DNA of 11,252 bases, from assembly GCA_946482345.1 (NCBI GenBank), contig CAMLRJ010000060.1, positions 1 through 11,252 of the forward strand. The letters run 5' to 3'. The notes beneath the pieces were generated by a model. That model was not told where the DNA came from, searched no databases, and saw only the letters and a list, made by a program, of their open reading frames with translations. Position 1 is the first letter of the stretch. Each line of letters starts with the position of its first letter. This document shows, piece by piece, positions 1-5,110 of the stretch. This DNA is from an uncultured Cellvibrio sp. (GTDB lineage: Bacteria > Pseudomonadota > Gammaproteobacteria > Pseudomonadales > Cellvibrionaceae). The translations under genes and the position numbers were made by a program.

Positions 1-2
1 AA

Positions 3-755
3 GGGCGTGACTGGTCTCCTGGTGATTGGATGACCGCTGTTACTGGCGAAGTCGGCGAATTGGCTGGGCTCCTGAAGAGCTACCGTCGCGGTGATTACAC
101 ATCAGAAGAGCTCCATTTACTTTCTGAAAAGATCGGTAATGAAGCAGCCGATATTGTTACTTATTTAGATATTCTTTGTTCCCAATTTAATATCGATCTA
201 GGCGATGCGGTGGCGGCTAAATTCAACGTTGTTTCGCATCGTGTTGGTGCAGACGTGTTTCTTGACCGCGAGGGCTGGGAGCCAGAGTTCAGTATTGGTA
301 TTATGAGCGAAGACCAAGCTGTTGAAGCCGGTTGGAACGTTAAAGCCGCCGAGAAGCAACTCGGGCCGTTATGCAGCGAAGGTTTTGGTGCTCCGCATCC
401 AACTAACCCTATTCCAAACCTAGGAGAACCACCACGCCCATTCAAGGTAGGGGATGCTCTTCGCTCCCAAAGCGAAACGCAGATACTCGCTAAATGGCCG
501 CGCGTTGAGGAAATGCTTCGCGATTGGATATTTGATCACCAAACAGAGCGTAATCATATGTGCGTGGGCTGCGCCACTCCGTTCATTCAAAAACAGGTAA
601 CAGACTGGGCTGAGCGGGAAAATCTTATGGTGGATATCCATCATTCCCTGAGCGGGGCTTTCGCGGTAATCTGGTGGTCGGTTAAACCACTTATGTTGAG
701 CGGCATCGGTGATATCTACATCTTGATCGACGGTAATGTGAAACTAACTAAATAA
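3..755 (+). CDS. MazG-like NTP pyrophosphohydrolase with C-terminal extension, 5'-truncated by window edge
   Basis: The reading frame is open from the first bases. The residues before the ATG at 30 (an R-D-W-S-P-G-D-W stretch) read like the usual MazG lead-in to the catalytic helix, so that ATG is probably internal and the true start lies outside the window. Numbering from ATG 30, the all-alpha NTP-PPase motif is complete: E7-x-x-E10 in a GEVGELAG helix and E38-x-x-D41 in a later helix. In this family these residues hold Mg2+ and hydrolyse NTPs to NMP and pyrophosphate. The MazG part ends near residue 75 (KFNVVSHRVG). About 165 further residues follow that I do not recognise, with a C-G-C cluster near 177-180. 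Phages often carry MazG proteins, proposed to adjust nucleotide or (p)ppGpp pools. The MazG call is firm; the role of the extension is unknown. Confidence 0.8.
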   Translation, partial: GRDWSPGDWMTAVTGEVGELAGLLKSYRRGDYTSEELHLLSEKIGNEAADIVTYLDILCSQFNIDLGDAVAAKFNVVSHRVGADVFLDREGWEPEFSIGIMSEDQAVEAGWNVKAAEKQLGPLCSEGFGAPHPTNPIPNLGEPPRPFKVGDALRSQSETQILAKWPRVEEMLRDWIFDHQTERNHMCVGCATPFIQKQVTDWAERENLMVDIHHSLSGAFAVIWWSVKPLMLSGIGDIYILIDGNVKLTK

Positions 756-767
756 TTGGTTGCAAGA

Positions 768-797
768 GCAATCTTAATGGATTAAGATTGCTTTATT
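768..797 (+). terminator. Hairpin terminator after the MazG-like gene
   Basis: A perfect 11-bp inverted repeat (768-778 pairing with 781-791) is separated by only two G bases, so the real loop opens a few A-T pairs. It is followed by TTTATT at 792-797. It sits 12 bases after the stop codon and before the next ribosome binding site, as expected for a rho-independent terminator. The U tract is short and interrupted, so termination may be partial. Confidence 0.65.
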
Positions 798-818
798 AAT
801 CACAGACAGGAGATTCAT

Positions 819-1061
819 ATGGCTGATTCAATTCTAACTAAGGGTAAAGAGCATTTGACTGGCAACTGGCGCGTCAAGAAAGTCAAGCGTTTATTCCGCT
901 CTCCAATTATGGTTATCCAGGTTCATTGCGTTCCGAATGTTGAAGTAGGTGCTAGTGACCACGCTTACTGGCGCGATGCAGAACGCCATGATCTTTTGAC
1001 CTTGAATCAATTGGCTGTGATCCTGAAAGAACCCCAACCTTTTCCAGTAGTGGAGGGTTAA
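819..1061 (+). CDS. Hypothetical phage protein (80 aa)
   Basis: The start ATG at 819 has a good Shine-Dalgarno AGGAGA at 808-813. The product is 80 residues with a basic N-terminal half (K/R-rich around residues 18-28), a hydrophobic strand-like stretch (PIMVIQVHCVP) and an acidic/His middle part. There is no membrane segment, signal peptide or recognisable motif. It is the first gene after the terminator at 768-797 and begins a closely spaced run of genes reaching 2806. I do not recognise its family. Confidence 0.65.
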   Translation: MADSILTKGKEHLTGNWRVKKVKRLFRSPIMVIQVHCVPNVEVGASDHAYWRDAERHDLLTLNQLAVILKEPQPFPVVEG

Positions 1062-1063
1062 TT

Positions 1064-1660
1064 ATGGGCCTTCAATATAACGTTGTTGCAATGGTGACCG
1101 GAGAATTGGAAGAACGCCACCCACTTACCATTTCGGATGACTCTTTTAATGACCTTCAAAAAGAGCTGCTCGCTTCTTTGCTAACCTACGGCAAAGGCTG
1201 GGAACTCGTTGGTTGCTTTGGGCTATCTGATGTTCAAGTGAACGTTGTGCATAACCTCATAGATGAAATCTATGCTGTTTCGGATATTTCGGAAAAGATT
1301 AAACACGCTTTGAGGTCTGCCGAAGTTTCTCAACAAGCGATGGCCGGATTTCTTAGTGTGATGACAGGCCATCGCGACGCTATTGAGGCGAGTAAGGCCG
1401 GAATCCATAAACTCTTTACGCGGGTTCCAGAAGCTGGGCAAAAACATTTGACTGATCTTCGCGACAAAGTAAAAGAGCTTTGCCAGATTCCAACTCTGCC
1501 AGAATGGATGACCAAGAAACGCGACGACCAAGTACTTGTGGACATAGATGAATTACGTGCTTTTACAGTCGCGTGTATTGAGCATTCCACCCATCCAGAG
1601 ATTCGCGCGCGTGCTTGGCAAATGAGACAATCATATTGCGGAGGGGATACCAATGGCTAA
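1064..1660 (+). CDS. Hypothetical phage protein (198 aa)
   Basis: ATG at 1064 lies two bases after the preceding stop and has GGAGG at 1052-1056 as its ribosome binding site, inside the end of the upstream gene. The protein is soluble and probably mostly helical in its middle (residues 60-140). It has an N-terminal stretch with alternating hydrophobic residues and a C-terminal helix rich in Arg and Gln. No catalytic motif, membrane helix or cysteine pair pattern is visible. The last 8 bases overlap the next gene, which suggests translational coupling. I do not recognise its family. Confidence 0.7.
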   Translation: MGLQYNVVAMVTGELEERHPLTISDDSFNDLQKELLASLLTYGKGWELVGCFGLSDVQVNVVHNLIDEIYAVSDISEKIKHALRSAEVSQQAMAGFLSVMTGHRDAIEASKAGIHKLFTRVPEAGQKHLTDLRDKVKELCQIPTLPEWMTKKRDDQVLVDIDELRAFTVACIEHSTHPEIRARAWQMRQSYCGGDTNG

Positions 1661-2033
1661 ACACCTTCCTCTTCCACCAGGAACTTACCGCGGTCTTGTT
1701 TTGAGCCATTGCGTTGACCCCGATGTGAGGGCAGTTCTGGATTCTATGAAAGAAGAGTTTAGAGCTATTGGCGTTAAGCTTATCGAAGCAGATTATACTC
1801 CATTAGAAATAAGAACGGCCTTTTTAGCTCAAGTAGAAAATGACTTTGGCATACTGGCAGATGCTGCTGACCGCTTTTCTAAAGCGATGGAACGGTTTAA
1901 AGCAGAAGATTTTAAAACGCTATCAATGACCATCGCGCTTGATATTGACGAGCCGGAAACGGATAATACCAAGCGTAAGCAACCGCCCTACTGGGCACAA
2001 GACTGGCGGAAACGCCACAAACGCAAACGTTAG
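1653..2033 (+). CDS. Hypothetical phage protein with basic C-terminal tail (126 aa)
   Basis: ATG at 1653 overlaps the upstream gene by 8 bases and follows a GGAGGGG Shine-Dalgarno (about 1640-1646). The body looks helical (residues 20-100), with one long amphipathic helix around 58-90. The C terminus ends in a strongly basic tail (WRKRHKRKR) that could contact nucleic acid; that is inference only. There is no cysteine motif, signal peptide or membrane helix. I do not recognise its family. Confidence 0.65.
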   Translation: MAKHLPLPPGTYRGLVLSHCVDPDVRAVLDSMKEEFRAIGVKLIEADYTPLEIRTAFLAQVENDFGILADAADRFSKAMERFKAEDFKTLSMTIALDIDEPETDNTKRKQPPYWAQDWRKRHKRKR

Positions 2034-2043
2034 GAGTAATACC

Positions 2044-2208
2044 ATGGGTACTAATACTGTTGTTTTAACCAAAACTAAAACCACTAAAAACAAAGTGGTT
2101 TATTCTGGCGGTGCTGATTCAGGTTTCGATAGCGTTTACATCGACAAGAACAAGCTGCCCACTGAAGCACCAGAAACCATCAAAGTCACGCTATCGTGGG
2201 ACGAGTAG
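2044..2208 (+). CDS. Small hypothetical phage protein (54 aa)
   Basis: The frame is open further upstream, but the start is set at ATG 2044 because TAGGAGTAAT just before it supplies a Shine-Dalgarno (AGGAG at about 2033-2037) and it follows directly on the previous stop. The product is 54 residues. It begins with a Thr/Lys-rich stretch (LTKTKTTKNK) and continues with VVYSGG and VYIDKNKLP segments that suggest a small beta-strand fold. The K-N-K-V-V-Y and Y-I-D-K-x-x-L-P pattern reminds me of short conserved proteins in many phage early or accessory regions; their function is not known to me. The last 13 bases overlap the next frame. Confidence 0.65.
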   Translation: MGTNTVVLTKTKTTKNKVVYSGGADSGFDSVYIDKNKLPTEAPETIKVTLSWDE

Positions 2209-2480
2209 GCGAGGAGGCCCCAGCAACGCAGGGGCCATTAACTGGACAGCAGCTTTTAACCAAGGTTACCGCATTGGAAGCCGAGGGTATGGGGCTGCTT
2301 AAAGCGTTGCAGGATTACAAAGCGGTAACCGCTAGTGATGCAGTACCACCAGCGTTTAATTACTTGATGACCGCTAAGTTGGAATCAAGCTGCGCGTGCC
2401 TTTATCAAGCAATCGATTCTATTATGGGTGTTCGTTTATTAATGCGCGATGCGTTTGGATTACCTAATGAGCCAGACTAA
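2196..2480 (+). CDS. Small helical protein, weakly Acb2/Tad1-hairpin-like (94 aa from GTG)
   Basis: The only upstream start of usual type is GTG 2196, which has no Shine-Dalgarno. A strong GAGGAGG (2211-2217) lies inside the frame, 8 bases ahead of an in-frame ACG at 2226, so the true start is uncertain (94 or 84 residues). The protein is two long helices: one from LTGQQLL to about residue 43 (MGLLKALQDY), then a Pro-Pro turn, then a second helix with TAKLESS...YQAI. The LE(x8)AI spacing in the second helix resembles the conserved second helix of Acb2/Tad1-type hairpins (anti-CBASS cyclic-nucleotide sponges) as I remember them. This is a pattern impression, not a search result. The gene resembles its downstream neighbour and overlaps it by 14 bases. 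Confidence 0.65.
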   Translation: MGRVGEEAPATQGPLTGQQLLTKVTALEAEGMGLLKALQDYKAVTASDAVPPAFNYLMTAKLESSCACLYQAIDSIMGVRLLMRDAFGLPNEPD

Positions 2481-2787
2481 ACCAACCCTTACCCAAATGC
2501 TTCTACACGTTCGCTTGTTTCATGTGGAGCAAATGGGGTTACTGAACACTGCTGTTGCCAGAGCGCAAGTGGCGGGCGAGCTTGAAAAGGCCCAAACCAT
2601 GAACGCTATGTGCGTAAAGCATGTTCATTGTATTCAACTCTTGGAAGAGGTAATTAATTGTGGACTGGAAGACCTTGCGAAAAGAACTGAAAGCCCTGTT
2701 CCTGGTGCTGGCGATAATGGCGGCGGGGATTTTATGGTACAAAGCGGAATACCTGAGCCCGAACTCTTGGGTTCCAGTAAGAATTAA
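2467..2787 (+). CDS. Small helical protein, possible paralogue of the preceding gene (106 aa)
   Basis: ATG 2467 overlaps the end of the previous gene by 14 bases. An in-frame start 18 bases further up is possible but less likely. Residues 8-60 form a helical pair that can be lined up with the upstream protein: both have an L-T start, a leucine-rich heptad, and an identical MGLL at the same point of helix 1. The second helix carries HVHCIQLLEEVI. After about residue 72 the sequence changes character and becomes Gly/Pro/Ser-rich, exactly where a second reading frame encodes a membrane protein (2660-2806). The C-terminal tail is therefore probably disordered. Function is unknown. Confidence 0.65.
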   Translation: MSQTKPTLTQMLLHVRLFHVEQMGLLNTAVARAQVAGELEKAQTMNAMCVKHVHCIQLLEEVINCGLEDLAKRTESPVPGAGDNGGGDFMVQSGIPEPELLGSSKN

Positions 2788-2806
2788 ATCATTCCCTTGG
2801 GAATGA
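2660..2806 (+). CDS. Overlapping small membrane protein (48 aa, GTG start)
   Basis: In the frame one base behind the surrounding gene there is a 48-residue ORF starting GTG at 2660, with GGAAGAGG at 2643-2650 as ribosome binding site (9-base spacing). A stop at 2651-2653 limits the frame upstream. The product begins MDWKTLRKELK, a positively charged cytoplasmic-type lead. It continues with one clear membrane helix (residues about 13-27, LFLVLAIMAAGILWY) and ends in a short polar tail with WVPVRI. It extends 19 bases past the stop of the overlapping gene. The membrane pattern with charge bias is unlikely to be a chance shadow, but no relative is recognised. It could be an accessory lysis or superinfection protein; that is speculation. 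Confidence 0.6.
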   Translation: MDWKTLRKELKALFLVLAIMAAGILWYKAEYLSPNSWVPVRIKSFPWE

Positions 2807-2807
2807 T
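2788..2807 (+). repeat. 9-bp inverted repeat at the end of the small membrane protein gene
   Basis: Nine bases at 2788-2796 pair perfectly with 2799-2807 across a two-base TT spacer. The repeat overlaps the stop codon (2804-2806) of the 48-residue membrane protein and lies 16 bases before the terminator hairpin. There is no T run, so it is not a terminator by itself. It could stabilise the 3' end of the transcript. Confidence 0.5.
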
Positions 2808-2823
2808 CTTCTGGCGAGTCATT

Positions 2824-2849
2824 ACACCCTCTTTTGAGGGTGTCTTTTT
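2824..2849 (+). terminator. Rho-independent terminator
   Basis: A perfect 8-bp GC-containing stem (2824-2831 with 2836-2843) closes a TTTT loop and is followed by CTTTTTC with five T at 2845-2849. This is the classic intrinsic terminator layout and ends the transcription unit that runs from 819. The next gene starts only 13 bases later. Confidence 0.85.
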
Positions 2850-2861
2850 CTGGTGCTTAGA

Positions 2862-3245
2862 ATGAATCAAACTCCTTATTATTCTACCCCGCTTCTCCAA
2901 TGCTCTTGGTGCGAAGACTGCACGCCCGCCTACTGGGCTAGCTCTGATCTAACTAAAATCGCGTGCAGTAAGCACCTGACTGCTTTATGGAAGTACGAAG
3001 CTGAATCCACTGAAGCGTCGTTGAATCGCGAAATGCAGAATAACTATCAATGGCATTTGGACTACCTTGAATATTTCCAGCAGATCCAATCCATGGATAA
3101 AAAAGAACGCTGGCGCCACCTCATGGGTTCGCAGTGCGACCCTTTTGAAGGAATCAAGGCCCTTGATATCTGCTGGGACGGCCACCGGTTCAAGCGCTGC
3201 GGCGTTGGTTTGTGTGGTCATATAGCACGTGGATCTGCAAAATGA
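2862..3245 (+). CDS. Hypothetical Cys-rich protein, possible zinc binder (127 aa)
   Basis: The start is taken as ATG 2862; a GTG nine bases upstream is the alternative. Neither has a Shine-Dalgarno, since the preceding bases are the T run of the terminator. The N-terminal 40 residues contain C-S-W-C-E-D-C and then A-C-S-K-H, a spacing that would fit a zinc ribbon or short treble-clef-like site. A charged helical middle follows (residues 45-85), and the end carries three more Cys and His residues (CGVGLCGH). There is no catalytic motif. The stop overlaps the next ATG as ATGA. I do not recognise the family; zinc binding is an inference from Cys spacing. Confidence 0.6.
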   Translation: MNQTPYYSTPLLQCSWCEDCTPAYWASSDLTKIACSKHLTALWKYEAESTEASLNREMQNNYQWHLDYLEYFQQIQSMDKKERWRHLMGSQCDPFEGIKALDICWDGHRFKRCGVGLCGHIARGSAK

Positions 3246-3403
3246 AAAAGTTTCAAACTTACTCTGAAAAAGATTTGATTACTCCTACAGAAAAACAGAT
3301 AATTAATGCAGCCGCGTCGGGCTGGGAATACTTAGGCGACGGGCTGTTTTCTAACGGCGACCAGCTTGGCTGGTTTACTTCTAACGGGTTTGTCAAGGAT
3401 TAA
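3242..3403 (+). CDS. Small hypothetical protein (53 aa)
   Basis: The start ATG 3242 forms an ATGA overlap with the preceding stop, typical of coupled translation; no clear Shine-Dalgarno is seen. The 53 residues contain a short helix (EKDLITPTEKQIINAAA) and then SGWEYLGDGLFSNGDQLGWF, which looks like a small beta-hairpin domain repeating a G-W / G-D-x-L-F pattern. Such 'SGWEYLG.G.F' proteins of 50-60 residues are common in phage accessory regions. I know no function for them. Confidence 0.65.
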   Translation: MKKFQTYSEKDLITPTEKQIINAAASGWEYLGDGLFSNGDQLGWFTSNGFVKD

Positions 3404-3408
3404 TTAAA

Positions 3409-3891
3409 ATGGTTAAACAAATCGTACTTTTAGTTGGAAAAATAGTTCTTGTTTGGGCTATTGCGGCAGTCATCGCAATATGCGTATCCCCGTCTGCCCA
3501 TGCGGAGGACAACCACCTTTATACGGGGGCATGGAGTTTCCATGACTCAGAACCTCTGGATGGCTCAAAATATAACGAATCAAATGACCTGGTTGCGGTG
3601 CAATATAAACGGTTATTCATAGGGACATATGAAAACAGCTACTATGATCGAACCTATGCGGTCGGGGCTTATTTTCCAACTAAGCTCAAAGACACACCGG
3701 TAGAGGTGTCTTTAATTGTTGGTGCTAGCCATGGTTACCGCGAGTGCTACGGGCCTGGAAATCCTGGTGATGACCAGCGTGTTTGTGCAATGGGTATGAT
3801 TGAATTTACGCTAAATCTTGGTCGCTTAAAACCAAGCATTATGATTCTGGACGCTAGCACCCGCGTCGCCACTCTGAAGTGGGAGTTCTAG
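3409..3891 (+). CDS. Exported PagP-like outer-membrane beta-barrel candidate (160 aa)
   Basis: ATG 3409 follows AAGGATT (about 3394-3400). Residues 1-32 are a signal peptide: Lys-containing N terminus, hydrophobic core, and an S-A-H-A cleavage site. The mature part (about 128 residues) has alternating aromatic/polar strands and ends in Trp-Glu-Phe. A C-terminal Phe is typical of outer-membrane barrels. GAWSFH (H45) and TYENSYYDRTYAVGAYF (N76-S77) recall PagP, the lipid A palmitoyltransferase, where His33 and the Asp76-Ser77 pair in a similar F-x-D-S-W context are catalytic; here Asp is replaced by Asn. Two cysteines (C113, C126) flank a loop and could form a disulphide. The role may be to modify or mask the host surface. 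The export signal is firm, the PagP relation moderate, enzyme activity unknown. Confidence 0.75.
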   Translation: MVKQIVLLVGKIVLVWAIAAVIAICVSPSAHAEDNHLYTGAWSFHDSEPLDGSKYNESNDLVAVQYKRLFIGTYENSYYDRTYAVGAYFPTKLKDTPVEVSLIVGASHGYRECYGPGNPGDDQRVCAMGMIEFTLNLGRLKPSIMILDASTRVATLKWEF

Positions 3892-4160
3892 TGCTACAAG
3901 CTCGTATAACGTGGCAGAATGCTGAAGGAGAGTATGACCACAGTATCCGCGAGAATATCCGGTATACGCGGCGGTATGCGAATCCTAGAATGCTGTTTAA
4001 GTTTGGCATCCCAGCTCAAGATCCACGCCACCGGCGTATTGAACTATTCTTTAAACAGCGTGGTCGCAATGCGGAAATCAAAGCAGGTAAAACATTCTTT
4101 GTTCCGCCCTACGAAAACGCATTGGACTGCGCATTGCGCGGTGGGTTGAAAATCATATGA
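3891..4160 (+). CDS. Hypothetical basic protein (89 aa)
   Basis: The start is set at GTG 3891, which shares one base with the preceding TAG and has GGGAG at 3881-3885 five bases upstream. A GTG 12 bases earlier is possible. The product is basic (ENIRYTRRY, DPRHRRIELFFKQRGR) with beta-type hydrophobic spacing and no cysteine pair motif, signal or membrane helix. Basic clusters would suit nucleic-acid contact, but nothing identifies a family. The stop overlaps the next ATG (ATGA). Confidence 0.6.
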   Translation: MLQARITWQNAEGEYDHSIRENIRYTRRYANPRMLFKFGIPAQDPRHRRIELFFKQRGRNAEIKAGKTFFVPPYENALDCALRGGLKII

Positions 4161-4306
4161 ATGAAGAAGCTGACCTTGAAGCGGATGATTTTCCGATTGA
4201 CTTTGATACCGCTTACTGCCCGTCCTGCGATGAAGAAAGACGCTTACCGGAAAATACCGAAGTGTGCCCATTTTGCGGGTGCGATAAATTAACTTTTGTT
4301 TGGTGA
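4157..4306 (+). CDS. Small zinc-ribbon-like protein (49 aa)
   Basis: The ATG at 4157 overlaps the preceding TGA as ATGA. The 49-residue product has an acidic N terminus (MNEEADLEADDFPIDFD) and then two Cys pairs, C21-P-S-C24 and C37-P-F-C40, followed by G-C42. The two CPxC knuckles 12 residues apart are a textbook zinc ribbon of the kind found in small transcription- or translation-linked proteins. A GGTGGG about 12 bases upstream is only a weak ribosome binding site, so coupling to the upstream gene is likely. The stop lies six bases before the next ATG. The partner and role are unknown. Confidence 0.7.
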   Translation: MNEEADLEADDFPIDFDTAYCPSCDEERRLPENTEVCPFCGCDKLTFVW

Positions 4307-4311
4307 TTAAA

Positions 4312-4821
4312 ATGGCTGGATTAGAAGAACGCTATATTGTTATGAAGGTGAAAGACGTAAACTCTGCTCTTTCACCCCAAGAGCAGCGAACTCTTGATGA
4401 AATGCTTATTACCGTTTCCAAGCACTATGTGAAGCGGACCGGAAAAAGCCGTTATTTCCGTTCTATTGTTGTTGAGGAGGACTGGCCGGAATACCCAGCG
4501 GTGGAAAAAGCGGTATTGCTTCGGGCGGAGACTCTTGAAGGTAAAGAAGGGGAAGCCGGAGAGATCCGGATTGTTAAGTATTGGCTTACTCCAGGATTTA
4601 GCCATGCGCGAAAAGCGGAATACCGCATCGATATTGTTAAGCATTCAGCCGATACCTGCATTGTTTATCGAAGCAGTTACACAAACCTTTCTGAAGCGGA
4701 AGAAGATGCCGTTGAATTGCAAAAAGTAGTGGATTATCCTATTCGCAGTTTCGAAAAAGATTCAATTTCATTGCCAATATTCAAGGTGTTAAATGAGCAG
4801 AAATCAACGCCAACTAACTAG
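4312..4821 (+). CDS. Conserved-looking hypothetical phage protein (169 aa)
   Basis: The start is ATG 4312, which gives MAGLEERYIVMKVKDV. Upstream in-frame GTG/TTG codons at 4300-4303 lie in the end of the previous gene and are less likely. No good Shine-Dalgarno is seen. The opening pattern (ERYIVMKVKDVNSALS followed by a helix and later VVEEDWPEYPAVEKAVL) matches my memory of a widespread phage family with an R-Y-x-V-x-K-x-x-D-x start and a conserved D-x-P-E-Y; no function is known to me. The middle (residues 85-135) looks like a beta sheet and the C-terminal third is charged and helical. The end overlaps the next gene by 29 bases. Confidence 0.7.
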   Translation: MAGLEERYIVMKVKDVNSALSPQEQRTLDEMLITVSKHYVKRTGKSRYFRSIVVEEDWPEYPAVEKAVLLRAETLEGKEGEAGEIRIVKYWLTPGFSHARKAEYRIDIVKHSADTCIVYRSSYTNLSEAEEDAVELQKVVDYPIRSFEKDSISLPIFKVLNEQKSTPTN

Positions 4822-5110
4822 TCAAGCCATTGGGTTATTCCTTGCTTCTGCTGGATGGGTTTACCAGGATGGGGCTTACTACAAAGAAATGAATGTTAGT
4901 AAGCCCCCTGATATTCTGATGCGCCGCTTTCGCCTCACGATTCAACTGGATTCCATTAAGTTGGAGATCGGGTATAATGTGTTTGGTAAAATTAAGTATG
5001 AACGCGTCACTTCGGAGCGCTTTAATACTATTGGTTTTACTGACGATTACTTGCGCGTCGGTAGTTGGGTAATAAGAAAAGGCGGAGGCCAGAATGACTC
5101 AAGTAACTGA
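4793..5110 (+). CDS. Hypothetical protein (105 aa)
   Basis: ATG 4793 lies 29 bases inside the end of the upstream gene; the Shine-Dalgarno is weak (AAGG at 4782-4785). The product begins with a polar helix and ASAGWVYQDGAYYKE, then beta-type strands (RLTIQLDSIKLEIGYNVFGKIKYERV) and a basic, Gly-rich end. There are no cysteines, membrane helix or catalytic motif. It overlaps the next gene by 17 bases. I do not recognise it. Confidence 0.6.
   Translation: MSRNQRQLTSQAIGLFLASAGWVYQDGAYYKEMNVSKPPDILMRRFRLTIQLDSIKLEIGYNVFGKIKYERVTSERFNTIGFTDDYLRVGSWVIRKGGGQNDSSN

Noticed and set aside
161..445. Antisense open frame on the minus strand within the MazG-like gene
   Set aside because: It lies wholly inside a well-supported + strand gene, has no ribosome site, and its product is low in recognisable structure. 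Other minus-strand frames (for example 5355-5645, 5905-6225, 9700-9978, 10906-11118) were rejected for the same reason.
3688..3713. 8-bp inverted repeat inside the PagP-like gene (terminator-like)
   Set aside because: It is mid-gene, its loop is 10 bases, and it is not followed by a convincing T run, so it is probably chance or coding constraint.
4161..4292. Alternative frame starting ATG 4161 (MKKLTLKRMIF...)
   Set aside because: It overlaps the clear zinc-ribbon ORF at 4157-4306, whose two CPxC knuckles and ATGA coupling are much stronger evidence.
4466..4729. Plus-strand open frame within the 4312-4821 gene
   Set aside because: It is a shifted frame of a better-supported gene, with no ribosome site and a basic, patternless product.
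4973..4978. TATAAT that could be a -10 promoter box
   Set aside because: It is inside a coding gene and the bases at the -35 distance (TTCCAT) match the consensus at only two of six positions.
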